DNA of 64,000 nt from Anoplolepis gracilipes (taxonomy: Eukaryota; Arthropoda; Insecta; Hymenoptera; Formicidae): contig NC_132980.1 of assembly GCF_047496725.1 (NCBI RefSeq), positions 4,454,572 through 4,518,571 on the forward strand, written 5' to 3'. The notes beneath the pieces were generated by a model. The model was given only the letters and a program-made list of their open reading frames with translations, was not told the DNA's origin and ran no database searches. Positions 49,834 to 62,977 of the stretch are shown piece after piece. Position 1 is the first letter of the stretch. Each line of letters begins with the position of its first letter. Both the position numbers and the translations under genes were made by a program.

Positions 49834-50429
49834 GAGAAAGGCAAATGTAACTTTTATCAAGGAAAATGTTGCTGCATGATAAATTGAAAGAAAACAAATT
49901 CATTTCTTCCTCCCTCTAAAGATATTTTTGCAACTTGCGCGATTTACTTTATATGACTTCCTGATCGAAAATATGAGTAAAAACTATTTTAAACAGTTAT
50001 TCGTCATTACGCCTACGCAGCTTATTCCGCTCGAAAGTGAACTGTGACAAAAGCAAGATGCCCGTAAGCAACGGCCAGGGAGCGTCAAGGATTTGTGTTA
50101 ATCATATGTCATTCGTTTCTCCGCCAACGTATACATGGAAAATAAAAGAAATAAATTACATTAAACTTATTATTGTTAATTTTTCATTACGTATATTCAT
50201 AATTCAAAATACAATTTTATTAAGGATAGAATTGAATGAATCAATTACTTATTATTTATTTAATTAAAAAAAATATAATAAAAAAATAGAAGAGATCATA
50301 TCAACAATATCGTACTAATTACAAATAGTTCAGTAATCAACAGACGTGAAACACAATCTTGGTCTAACAATGAAAATTGGGTTAAAAAGTGAAAGGATTC
50401 AGTTTGGAGGTGAAACGATGGTGCATATG

Positions 50430-50470
<41 letters not shown>

Positions 50471-50728
50471 CTTTATTCGAGCTTTCTATTCACGTGACGA
50501 CAGTTTTGCTCGCAGACATCTCTTCTACTTTTTCAAGTTGCAAATAATTAAGTTGAAAGCAGTTTTGAAAATAAACACCAAAACTATCAACAAAACTAAT
50601 GAAGTCCGCCCCTTATCAGCGTTTTTTTTATATAATAAAACAAAGAAAAAAATATCTAAAAAGATATTAAACTCATTGCCATTTGTTTTATTTTTTGCAA
50701 CAAATGTCCTTTAACATATATATATATA
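49834..50728. other. Intergenic with a (TA)n run
   Basis: AT-rich DNA with a TA microsatellite at 50434-50470. No gene supported; the frame at 50346-50714 reads through the microsatellite. Confidence 0.45.
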
Positions 50729-51604
50729 CAGGGTGTCCCATTTTAATTCCTCCAGTCGAATATCTCGAAACCAAGCCTGGGAGAGAAAAATATTTCAGGC
50801 AAAAGTTGTATGGCTTCGAGGGGGCCATAAGATGGTACCATTGGTCTGACCTTGAAGAGTCATTTGAAGGTCACGTGAAAGTTACCTCAACTTTTTTAAA
50901 TGGAACATCCTTTATATTATTGCATATTCTTATAGCTTATCTCGAGCTTTCCGAAACACTATAATAAAATATTTTTTCATTAAACACTTTTCGAGTTATA
51001 AGGCTTCAAAGTTGCAATATTTTGACATAAAATACAAGATATCTCGTAAAATATTCATTTCTCGATTATCTTACCCTAATACTTTTATGCACAGAATAAT
51101 GAGACGAATCAATTGGTGTAAAGAAAACACATAGTTATCTTTAAGAAAAAATCTGAATCTGCAACTAACAGTTATACATTTTTACTTTAACATAATTATG
51201 TGTTTTAATTACGTCAATTGATTTGTCTCGTTATTCTGTGCATAAAAGTATTAGGGTAAGATAATTGAAAAATGAATATTTTACGAGATATCTTGTATTT
51301 TATGTCAAAATATTGCAACTTTGAAGTCTTATAACTCGAAAAGTGTTTAATGAAAAAACATTTTATCATAGTGTTTTGGAAAGCTCTCGAGATAAGCTAC
51401 AAGAATATGCAAAAATATATAGGGTGTTCCACTTAAGAAATTCAAAATGACCTTCGCGTAACCTTCATGTGACTCTTCAAGATCAAACTAATGGCACCAT
51501 CTTATGTTCCCCTAGAAACCATACGACTTTTGTCTAAAATATTTTTTCGAATTTTCCATATTTTTTGAGATATTTCACTGGAGGAATTAAAATGGGACAC
51601 CCTG
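50729..51604. mobile_element. CAGGGTGTCC fold-back element, copy B
   Basis: TA-flanked, 876 bp. Left end CAGGGTGTCCCATTTTAATT, right end AATTAAAATGGGACACCCTG, perfectly inverted at the tips. The arms are about 400 bp and longer than in copy A (46529-47244), including TCATTAAACACTTTTCGAGT against ACTCGAAAAGTGTTTAATGA and ATACAAGATATCTCGTAAAA against its inverse. No transposase frame. Confidence 0.9.
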
Positions 51605-53470
51605 TATATAAAGAATATATTAATTTTTAAAAAGTTTATGAATTAAAATATAAAAGTTAATAATTTTAATAAAATAAAAGTTTATAATTTTATAAATGCA
51701 ATTTGAATGAAAGTGAGTTAAAAACTTTTAAAAAATTAGAAAGATTCTATTAACACGCATCGCAAATATATCCAAATATCGACGAATGCCAGTGAGCATG
51801 TTAACATGAAGATAATAATATTCAATTGGCCAATTGATAATGTAGGCTAACAAAATCTCTCTTAACAAATCATTTTTCAAGAAAGATAAAAAGAGGGTCA
51901 AGACTATTCGTTCAAAAAATTGTACAAAGAAGTGTTTTAATGCACATTTTATTTATCCAGTAAAATAACTTATATACTGCTTTTCTCAAAAATAACATGT
52001 GTTTTTTTGCATATTGCTTCTCTTCATTATTTTATGCATAAAAGTATTGAGGTAAAATTATTGAAAAATAAATATTTTATAAAATATTGCATAATTTATG
52101 TAAAATTATGACATGTGTAAATTAAAATATAAAACACTCTCGTAAACTATTTAATTTTTGGCTATCCTATCTTAACTTTTTACGCGAAATATTGAGAAGA
52201 ATCGATTTATATAAAAAATTAGAATAATGAAAAATAGTTGATCTTCATATGATCTTGAAAAATAATTATTTTATTATTAATTTAGTTAAAATTTTATGAT
52301 TAATTTAGTTATTTATTATTAAATTAGTTAAAATTTAAAATTATTAATTTTTTCCCCTTAAAACTCTATAAATAATTACTTGAAATAAAACTTGAAAAAT
52401 ATATTATTATTATCTTACATTACTTAATACTTAATTTATAATAAATTTTGATATAATATGTTATCATAATAAGATATTTAAATTTTCATTAAGAATTAAG
52501 AAAATCCACACATACATGCACATGAATAAAAAATTTATATTTTAGAAATATATGATCAATGCCGCGTTTCAGAACTGATTATAACATATTCCAAAAATTT
52601 TATATGCCATATCGGAATTTAATCTATCAATTTAACAATGTGAATAAATCAATGTCTATACCACATTATTGAAATATTCATCTTTAATCATATGACGAGT
52701 ATTTTTACTGTCGCCGAAAAATTAACCTAGACTATCTTTAGTCGAATATTTGATGAATTCTTAAATTATATTTGAATCATAGCGCTTATATGTAACAACA
52801 TGTAACTATTTTTATTCAATTTCTGAAAGAGTTTCTGCACATTTGTAACGGTTATAGAAGAAGACAAATATTTTCATCTATTCGTCGTTCGTGATAATTA
52901 TACATATATGATGAGTATTTTTTTAGGTATATTGTATTAGAGAAAACAACAAGTAGGTTACGATGGTAAACTAATCGCCAAATACTTATGTTTTTAAAAC
53001 CTAAAACTGATACTGTTATGTTCTGATACTGATGATGTTCAGCTTCAAATCTAAGAATATAATATAGATATAAGTATAGATATAACAAAAACTAATAATA
53101 ACTAAATTAAATTAAATTAATAATAATAATAAAACTTATCTAACTTTTCCATTAATATAATAGATCTTCTCTTTTAATTTTTTAAAGATACCTATATTAA
53201 AAATGTATATATGAGAGAAATATTAAAGGTTTTGCCTTTCCTTCAGCTAATATAGTATGTATGTTAAACGCTAGCTAATGAACTACATACGTATATTCTG
53301 GGTGATTCATTTAAATTGATCATTTTAAATATCTTGCTTGTTTTAAATGATATAACAAATGTTCCAGGCAAAAATTGTTTGGCTCAAAAAAAAAAAAAAA
53401 AAAAAAGATAGGGATATTAGTTTCACCATAAATGAACGTTCCAAAGTTATATAAAAGTCAACCTATTTTA
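51605..53470. other. Intergenic, nothing firm
   Basis: AT-rich DNA. Near 53300 GGGTGATTCATTTAAATTGA looks like the end of another repeat, followed by a poly(A) run at 53389-53406, but no partner end was found. Confidence 0.4.
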
Positions 53471-53777
53471 AAATTAAAGGGCCACTTTCCTCATTCAAAA
53501 AAGGCTAATTTTCAAGTAATTGTGACTTTCTTTAGAAAATCAGAATAAGATCAATAAAAAAGCGTTTCAAAGTTTCTAGTTTTAGAATCTTTAAATAAAT
53601 TTTAATTTTTTCTATTCGTTACAAAATTATATTGTAAGAAAGTGACGTCCGTCGATTAAACAAATTTTTCAAAAGTTTGTTTAAGAAATACCAAATTAAA
53701 AAAAAAATCCTAACATTTCATTAATTGGGTATTAAAGAGCAGATTTTTAGTTTTAGCCCTTTAATTTTTTTTGCGTA

Positions 53778-53780
<3 letters not shown>
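53471..53780. repeat. Collapsed copy of the 1.1-kb fold-back element
   Basis: It starts AATTAAAGGGCCACTTTCC and ends AGCCCTTTAATTTTTTTTGC; the middle follows only one arm of the element at 47505-48614 (CTATTCGTTACAAAATTATA, GTCGATTAAACAAATTTTT, ATTAATTGGGTATTAAAGAG). The opposite arm is reduced to its tip, so the palindrome has been lost. Confidence 0.75.

Positions 53781-53812
<32 letters not shown>
53777..53812. repeat. (TA)n microsatellite
   Basis: Pure TA run adjoining the collapsed fold-back copy. Confidence 0.9.
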
Positions 53813-53814
<2 letters not shown>

Positions 53815-55907
53815 TTTGTAAACTTAAAACTTTTTTTCTAAAAATGATCAGAATTTATGTATAGATGTGTCTTATTAATTTTTCATATACAATAATTTGT
53901 ATGTAATACACGTTGCATGTAATGTATATTTATTTATTTTATTATTATTTATTTAACTAGTTTATTTTAGGGAAAAAAACCACCTAATTCATCCCATTTT
54001 TATTTGGTACATAAAAAAAATTTTTGATAGAGGCAAACTGCGCAAATTACCTGCCACTTTTACATTTTAATATAAATGACGTAATGTTTCCAATTAATTA
54101 TATAAATTTATCTATATAACAATTTTAATCAACGTATCTCACAATCAGTTAATTATATCTCTTGATCGCTGACGCGGAAAAATTTATTTTAGCGTAAAAA
54201 CGCATAGTCGATTTACTGATAGAGATTAAAGTACAGCTTGTTCGTTTGAGTTGAATCACCTTGTTAGTAGTTATCCCTAAGAGTTTCCCGCTGTCAGACG
54301 TTTCCCATATTCCTTCCTCTATACATATATTTATCGATCCTAAGCACCCCTTCTTGGGGAAAGGGAAATGCCATCGACTGTTGTTTCTCTTCCTTCCTCA
54401 TACAGTGAAATTTCTTTATTATACTCCTCTCACTCATCCACAGGTCAATGTACAAGGTGATTTATTTAATTCCTTATTAATTTTAATTACTAAATATGAT
54501 ATTTAAAATAATAACTTATTAAGTAAATTTGAATAATAATAATTCATTAAATTTACAGATTTTAATTTTGTCCCAGTATATAAACACGAAATAAAAATAA
54601 ACAGAAATAAATTGTATTTACAATTACTTTATGAAAATAAAAGCTAGAATCTAATGCAATAAACAGTAATAATGTAAGAAATAAATTTGAAACTAACAAT
54701 AAGTTAATTTTTAATTAATATTTAATTTAATTAACATTTTTAATTTATTATCTAAACATGGAAAAATATTAAACGCTTTAATTTGAAATTTTTTCTAATT
54801 ATTTCTAAATAATTTAATGAATATTCAAACAAGAAAAATATTGGAACACCAGTGATTAAATTACTCTCATTGTCAGACCAAGAATAAAAGCCGATCTTTC
54901 AACTCGAGTTTTTGATTGTTTTTTTATTAAGCTATTTATTGTCAAATTCTATATATGTTTACATACTAACATTTCTCGCCAATACTAAACTTTATTTATA
55001 AATTTTTAATAATATTAATTTTTCCAGCCAGCAAAACAGAAGAAAAAATAATAACAAAAATAAATAATTTTTTTTAACCATCAGCGGTAAATTAAAAATA
55101 GTATTAATACATTATAATTAAAGAAAAATAATTAAAAGAAAAATTAAAGGAAAAATAGTATTAATACATTATAATTAAAGGAAAAAGTATAAAACGAGAT
55201 TTAAGTAAATAATATTTATCCTCTGTTTCAAAATAAGGTTGAATGTTTCAGGAATAAAATATTTTAGAAAAATAAATAAATGTTTTATAGAGACGAGAAT
55301 TCGAGAAATATGTAGATTTGAAGAAACAGGGTAATGCGTGAGACAAGAGTTTAAAAAAAATAAAGCTAATTTTATTAAGAAAACATAACACTATTTTTAT
55401 GTCTCTTAAACTGAAGCAATCCATTTTATTTCGAAAATATCGAACATTATAAATAAGTTGAGTGAATCACCTTGTATATTGCACTTTAGCGTTTATACAG
55501 GTTGCTTTCTTCCGTAGTTCACACAGTTATACAAATAACTTTCCCTGCATATATACATGTAAGGAAAGTTCCTCCGTTAAAAGCTTCATTTTTTTCCTTT
55601 CTTTCTCTCGCTCCAAAAAATTAACTACTATGTTTAAAAGAAGTACACGAAAAGAAAAAACTCGTTTTTCCACGGGTTTATCCTTTAGAACAATTTTTTG
55701 TATTCAAAATGGAATTATCTCATATTATTTAAGGTAGGTAATTGTTTTTTTTTTTTTTTAATTTAAGGCAATGTTTACTTTATTGCAATGTTAACATAAA
55801 AAATTTCTTAAAAATCTAATATTTAAAAATTATTAAATGTATAATAAATACAAAATACTATTAATATATAACAGTAATTAATGTAAAATACTTTTACATT
55901 AAATGAC
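53813..55907. other. Intergenic with repeat fragments
   Basis: No gene supported. GAATCACCTTGTTAG at 54254 and GTACAAGGTGATTTATTT at 54450 look like inverted ends of a 215-bp element, and GAATCACCTTGTATATTGC recurs at 55466. A 57-bp unit (AAAAATAGTATTAATACATT...) occurs twice from 55094 and 55151. The frames at 54261 and 55462 start within these repeats. Confidence 0.4.
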
Positions 55908-56800
55908 TTAAGGAGACGTGCTCAGTCAGGAATATTGAAAAAATTGATTTTTGGATTTTGACATTTTCTATAAGTATAATATTTGAAGAATATTCTCTGT
56001 AAGTTTCAAGTTAATCCGAGTAAAATTGACGAAGTTATAAACATTCAAAGCATGCTCCGCATTCGATCGTTAGAAGCAAGTATAGTGCAGCAACTGCACG
56101 CAGGGAAAAATGCTTCGTCGGCAGCATCAAATTGATGTTTTAGAGGCTACAACTTGTTTCAAAAATTTATTATACGGCCCTGAAATGATTCTATGTAAGT
56201 TAAAAAATGAATATTTTATTTAAGTGTAAAACTGTTTTGAAACTTTAAACGTGTTTTTCTCAAAACCGCATTTTTAAAATCGGTGATCAAGATAAATCAA
56301 AAACTACTGCATCAAATTATTTCAAATTTTACAAACGTATTTTAGATATAAAAAACTAATCCTTGAACAAAAGATTTTTTTTTGATGTATAGTTTATTTT
56401 AATTGACGAAAAACGAGCGATTTTTTTCCATCAAAAGTCAGAAGTTTAACTTTAGACGTCTACCATTTTGTCCCAAATCAATATTTTGAAAAACTGTTCA
56501 AAAACTAGATAATTTAATATATTAAATAAATCTTTGCAAATTTTTTATTTCAGATGATCTAGATGCGAGCAGCAGTGGTCACCGTAAAACAAGTTTTTTA
56601 AAAGGACCTCCGAAAGAATTGTTATATCTTTTTTATTTATTAATATTTTTAATAATGAAATTATGTGAGATTTGTAAAAAACATACTCTCTTCAAATATA
56701 TAAAAACTTTTATTTTAAGTCATACAATTTTTGAGAAAAAAATTTCCAAAAATCACGTTTTCTTCGGCTTCCTGACTGTTGTGAGCCTGACCCCCCTTAA
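55908..56800. mobile_element. TTAA-flanked element with CTTAAGG ends
   Basis: TTAA at 55908-55911 and 56797-56800. Left end TTAAGGAGACGTGCTCAGTC then AGGA, right end TCCTGACTGTTGTGAGCCTG then ACCCCCCTTAA, an imperfect inverted pair. Outside, TGAC and GTCA extend the symmetry. Length 893 bp, no transposase frame. A piggyBac-type origin is inferred from the TTAA target. Confidence 0.65.
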
Positions 56801-57289
56801 GTCAATTCACATTACACATATATGATATACATATAATGTGTATTTTAAAGACTACTTGATAAAGCGTTTATACATGTCTACATGTAAAAAAAGACGCGAC
56901 GTATTTTATTTCGATTTTGATTTCGCAAATAGACGTTCGCGAAAAAACAAACAAAATTTTTTAAAATTATTTTTTGTTATAAAATATTTGTGTGTAAAAA
57001 AATTCAAACCAACACTTAAATTTATTAGATGTTAAGTACAAGAAAACTTTAATGAGAACATTATATCATTTATCATTGTCGAATCATCAGACAATAAAAT
57101 AAAATTCATAAATGCAATATTTTAAAATGTTATTTTGATTATAATTATTATCTCTTTCAAAAGTTGCGATTTCAAAATAAAACTCAATCATCAGAAAAAT
57201 TTCTAATAAAAAATTCCAATAGAAAAAGACATTTCAGATCATAAAAATGTACATACGCGTGCACACGCACACGCACTCGCAGGACAGAT

Positions 57290-57292
<3 letters not shown>
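56801..57292. other. Intergenic, nothing seen
   Basis: AT-rich DNA; the frame at 56838-57035 has no recognisable features. Confidence 0.45.
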
Positions 57293-57339
<47 letters not shown>

Positions 57340-57353
57340 GAGAGAGAGAGAGA
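57293..57353. repeat. (AG)n microsatellite
   Basis: Almost pure GA run of about 60 bases with one GGG interruption. Confidence 0.95.
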
Positions 57354-57683
57354 AATTGATTAATTGATTGATTAATCTTTATTAGCTTTCTCAGTTATTT
57401 ATAACACAAAATTATATTGTAATTATTTAAATTTTATTTTATAATAAAATTGTTTATATAAAATTATATAAATATCTCTTTTAATATACGCCTAACCGCA
57501 TCAGTTTTTTCACATTATTTTATTTCAGCTGTTAAAGCTGAATTTATATATTTATTTATATAATAATTATTAATATTATTTATATATTATTATACATTTT
57601 AATATGTTCCTTAAAATCTTAAAAATAAATATACACATATTATAATATAGCCTCTGTCTTACATAAACTGCAACGTTTGTAGC

Positions 57684-58035
57684 ATCCCAGGTAGAACATG
57701 AAACTCATAATGATATCATTATGACGTCATCATGATTTTATTTATCACTTAAAAGTTATCTAAACAAAAATGATTAAAAAATGAGTTAAAAATGACAAAA
57801 AGAATCATAAATTTTTAAGTTCAATAATCGCATATATAATTTTAAAAAGATTATGTTGGTTAAATATAATTAAAATATACATGAATAATTAAATAAACAA
57901 GTAATTGCGTATATATATAAAAAATGATATAATATCAAAAATAAGTCACCAAAACATTGCCAAATGATTTTTCTAAAATGACTTTTAGCTGACGTCATAA
58001 TGATGTCATTATGAGTTTTATGTTCTACCTGGGAT
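57684..58035. mobile_element. 352-bp MITE with TGACGTCA in both inverted ends
   Basis: The inverted ends ATCCCAGGTAGAACATGAAA, CTCATAATGATATCATTATG, ACGTCA are mirrored by TGACGTCATAATGATGTCAT, TATGAGTTTTATGTTCTACC, TGGGAT. Each end holds the palindrome TGACGTCA (57722-57729, 57990-57997), the consensus CRE. No coding sequence. Confidence 0.8.
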
Positions 58036-58728
<693 letters not shown>

Positions 58729-59161
58729 ATTCTTTTGAGCAGATTTTAATTATATCGTATTTATATACATATACAATAAATAACATAAGTCCTAAATAAA
58801 GAAAAATAATTAATAAATCTCGGATTATAATTAGAGATAAGATAATTGAATATATAAAATTTGATTTTCATGATAATAAATTAATACAAATAATTATTCT
58901 AAAACTTAATATAATAATATAATAATAATAATTTTGATAGGATAAGCAAATATGATAATTATTGATAATATAAATATAATTTAAAAAAAGAGAAAATAAT
59001 ATTATAGATAAATAATTTTTTATTTATATTATATAGAATTTAATCAAAAAATAATTTATTAAAAATATTTATTTTGGAGATTAAAGGTTTTTATAATTAA
59101 ATTAAAATTATTTTTTTGAAGAAAATATATTTTTAAATAAATTAAATAAATAAATTAATAA

Positions 59162-59209
<48 letters not shown>

Positions 59210-60650
59210 CTTATTAATTAGGGGATATATATATGTTCATATTCATATTCAGTGGCAATTAATTTAGACTTTTTCTTTTTATAGCTACTCTCTTCTCTTC
59301 CTGTATTGCCCTTTTAAATGTCAGACATTCTGAATCAAGTGCGTCATGTTCATCATTTATCTGTAGGTTTAATTAATTATTTAATAGCTTTAAGAGAGAG
59401 AGAGAAAGAGAGAGTAATTACTTATTGTTATTATATATTAAATATAAGGGAAAGTTATAAGATAAAACTCTTTCGTAAATATTTAAGTCAGTAAATTATT
59501 CAATCAACATATATCATATATGTATAGTAACGACCGTACTGTTTGATTTATCCTGTCTACTACGAATAATAAGTATATGTCCAACAATGGAAGCTTTAGC
59601 GCAAACTTTTGATTTAATTATAAAAATGTCATTATTTATTTCAAATATCTTATCTCAAACATTTTTTAACATGTGTGTTTTAACAATTATATTAAACAAA
59701 TTTCAATAGTCTTGCATATCTAATATAATGTTACATGATATTGTTCAAACTAATCCTTAGAGACTAGACCTTTGAGCAATGTATCGTTCAGTTAATGTAA
59801 GGTAAATAGTATTTTATATTTATCTTTGTCGACAATTAATGCAATTAATTTTTTTATACATTACATTAAATAACATTATTATATAGTAATATTTAGAAAT
59901 ACTTATAGTAATTTAATATTACTTTTTTATAAACTGAATAATATACTTCTCTTATCACAGTTGCAAAAAAAAATTTAGATTTATGTCTAAATCGAATTTC
60001 TTATTTCTCTGACAGTCAATTAAAATGCTGACAGTCACGTGAGTCATATCATTGATAGAAGATTTCTGCTGCCAGCAAGAGAGACTCACATTCGAAACGG
60101 AAACAGCTCTTCTCTTCGTGAGATGACAATGTAACTTTAACATCGCCGTAAGTAAGGTAATATTACTCTTTGTAACCGACAAGTGAAAAGATGTGAAATG
60201 TTTGGCGCAATTTCAAGTATCATCTTATTAGACTCAACTAAGCGTGCTACAATTGTTGATATAATATATATATATATCATATACACACATACGCATCGTG
60301 TACCAAAACTACCGAATATCATTTTAATCATCAAAAATTTTCTGACTTATTTAAAGATGATTTTTTTTTTATATATATGTATTCTTCTTTGGAATAATTT
60401 ATCACAAAAAAATGAATATATAAATTCAAAATTACAGTATACACGCTATATTATATACACATTATGCACAGAATATAACAATTTTGACAGCTTGCCCGAA
60501 ATACAATCATCTTTTAATAGGAGGCTAAAGATATCGGACTGTATACATATATCTTCTAAATAAAATGAAATTAACGGCAAGAAAGAAAAACAAGCTATGA
60601 ACACCTTCGCATGATGAAGAACCTACTCAAGCACGATAAAGCCCGGACAC
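58729..60650. other. Intergenic with a (TA)n run, nothing firm
   Basis: AT-rich DNA with a TA run at 59163-59208. No gene supported; frames at 59955-60563 overlap each other on both strands and have no domain. Confidence 0.45.
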
Positions 60651-60659
60651 GAACCATCG

Positions 60660-60960
60660 GCAATTGTCTTTGTATCGACAGTGACAGCGACGCTACCCTC
60701 GCGTATCGCACACTTTGCTACCCCGAAGATAGACACGCGGCTGTTTTGCTCGCCACGTTTTCCAAAGCCTGATTTGACACCCTCTCTGTCGTTGTTGTTG
60801 GTGGGTGATGGTTCTCTATGCGCGCAGAGGGCGGAAGGAGTCTTTTCGTTAGCGGGCGTGGGGGTGCGCGCGCACTACTTACCCCCCTCTGTGTACCCGG
60901 CACGTAATCGAACTGGGAGCGCCGTGGTAGTCGTCGTTAGTTCTGTAAGACGGGGCTAAA
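60660..60960 (+). promoter_or_regulatory. GC-rich block, possible promoter or leader exon of the BRSK-like gene
   Basis: A sharp island of G+C and CpG in AT-rich DNA, including GTGGGGGTGCGCGCGCACTA. It lies 1.3 kb upstream of the first BRSK coding exon on the same strand and is a plausible transcription start region. The Pro/Ser-rich frame at 60681-60959 is not supported as a protein. Confidence 0.4.
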
Positions 60961-62277
60961 TTTCATCGCTAAAAATGGTAATACAGTTCGATGAAAAGAG
61001 CAAAAAAATATATAATCTAGATAAAATGTGAAGACAGGGATTCTTGAGGGTTGGTTTCTCATCGTAATAAAGGGCTTCGATTGCGAGCACAATCACGCCG
61101 CTCATCGCTAGATTATAGCAACATCGATGCGTGAATGCGTGCAGAATAGAATGACTCAAGCAAAGGAGGGTGTCCGTGCGTACGCTCCAGCTCGATCCAA
61201 ACGTGTCTAGGAAATCTTAAGGAAAACGTTAAATTGTTTTATTAATCTAAGAGTGCCGAACAAAGTGGATATTGTCAATGGGAGTTGACTTGGCTATGGA
61301 TTTTAAAGTCGGGGAATGAACGAGGAGAGTTACCGTCAAGTGGAGGAGCTGCGAAATCGTGAACGACTAAAAACGGCCGATTTTATTGGGGCTCACAGCC
61401 TAACAAGGCAGGGTGCTGTGGTGTCTTTCCTCAAATCATAATGGCGCCCAACTCCATTTTCGTGGAAACCTGGCGGGCCACGAATGACTGATGCAAGAGC
61501 GGGTACTTTCGTAATTATCTAAAAATCTCAATATTCCTATTGTTCGCTTGATACCTCGCCAATTCAAATGTGCGGATTAGCTATTATCAGCAATCTTGTT
61601 GATGCAAGGCTAAGGAGACAACATGAAAAGAATTCGCAAGAAACATCCACCGAAGATAAAAGACCATTCACGACAGTGATAATGTTAGCGTGAGTGTATT
61701 TAGATATGATGTTTCTGCCTGAAAGTATTTGGCGGTCTCTCTCATCGCCGAACGTCCAGTGAATATTGTCTTCTGAGGGAAGAGAATTTAGGCTAGCAAT
61801 AACGATGGATGTACGTGACACGTGATTTATGATTGTTCTCGATTAATTAGAGTGGAAAGCAATGATAACATTCGCAAATAATTTATGTTTGAGTTAGAAT
61901 GTACATGATATTCGGGAAAGGATGAAATATTGTCGATAAATTAACATTTAAAGTATATCGTATTGTTTGTTTCCGGATATTTGTGTCCGAAAACTAAAAA
62001 GAATTTAAGTCAAAGACAATTAATTTATTCAGCTGCTTTTAAAGCATGTCTTTTGTTTTATCGCAAGTATAACCTTAAAATTAGTCTAACCAAGTGCACA
62101 ATGCTGTGTAAAATCGTGGTAGAACACAGTAGACTGACAGACAATCTAGTGAGCAAGTGATAACGACAAACGTGGAGAGCACAAGAGGAAGAAGGATCGT
62201 GTGGTTCGACCTCAGTGGCTTGTGCAAAACAACCGTTCAACCTGGCGGACCAAGAGGAAGGCGGAGGCTCAGCAGCG
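60961..62277 (+). other. 5' flank / untranslated leader of the BRSK-like gene
   Basis: The sequence has higher complexity and GC than the intergenic DNA to the left, as expected for leader exon(s). The BRSK frame is open upstream of its ATG only back to a TAA at 62161-62163 and holds no earlier ATG, which fixes the start at 62278. Confidence 0.4.
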
Positions 62278-62377
62278 ATGCAGGGCAAAGAGAGCCCCAT
62301 TGGGTCCAACACCCAGGAGACTCATCAGTACGTCGGCCCTTATCGGCTGGAAAAGACCTTGGGGAAAGGCCAGACTG
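62278..62377 (+). CDS. BRSK/SAD-type serine/threonine kinase, first coding exon (partial)
   Basis: The exon codes 33 residues plus one base before the donor GTGGGT. It begins MQGKESPIGSNTQETHQ and continues YVGPYRLEKTLGKGQTG, which is essentially the start of the kinase domain of the BRSK (SAD kinase; Drosophila sugar-free frosting) family, including the glycine-rich loop GKGQTG at 29-34. The splice falls in the last glycine codon of that loop (phase 1), so the catalytic lobe is in exons beyond 64000. Members are AMPK-related neuronal kinases acting in neuronal polarity and presynaptic vesicle clustering, activated by LKB1 phosphorylation. A CT microsatellite follows 16 bases after the exon. 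Family call is strong; only the N-terminus is visible. Confidence 0.88.
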
Positions 62378-62392
62378 GTGGGTGGTAGATCT

Positions 62393-62404
62393 TTCTCTCT
62401 CCCC

Positions 62405-62445
<41 letters not shown>

Positions 62446-62475
62446 CCTTTTCCTCCTTCTTTCTTTCTTTCTCTC
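62393..62475. repeat. Pyrimidine (CT)n tract
   Basis: CT/CCT/TTC-rich tract at the start of intron 1 of the BRSK-like gene. Confidence 0.9.
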
Positions 62476-62939
62476 ATTCTCTTTATGACACAAAATCTTT
62501 ATCATGATTGTTATCGCGATTGGCGATAGCAAATCATGAAAACAAATAGTCACAGAAATGTAGATTTAATTAAATCTGTTCAGAACGTTTAAGCAAATTC
62601 CGTGCATTCAAGAGGATAAGACATACGTTTCTCATTAAGGGAAATAATATCTGTGGTGGAAACTTTATATCTATATATGAAACAAATGTTCGAAATGACA
62701 ATATTGCGATTCTTTGCTACTAATACTGGTTGGAGTCTGTATGAATACATTGATCGATATAAAATTTACTATAAAACTTTTTCGCGCGACTTCAAGGACG
62801 CTGCTTATGCAATGCGATATAGAACACATGCAGCTCTCTATCTCATGTAGATTATTTCATACAATATTTCTTATTTATATTTCTGAAAAAGATATTTTCC
62901 AAATATCTTTTAAATATCTAAAAAAGTTTGCAAATTTTG

Positions 62940-62977
<38 letters not shown>

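Noticed and set aside
50346..50964. Frames of 122 and 93 codons on the plus strand
   Set aside because: They read through a TA microsatellite and the left arm of the fold-back at 50729; the same translation appears in the other copies of that repeat.
54261..54506. 81-codon frame with MLVVIPKSFPLSD start
   Set aside because: It lies between likely inverted repeat ends (GAATCACCTTGT / ACAAGGTGATT) and shows no conserved features.
60681..60959. 92-codon GC-rich frame
   Set aside because: Overlaps an equally open antisense frame; better explained as a promoter or leader block.
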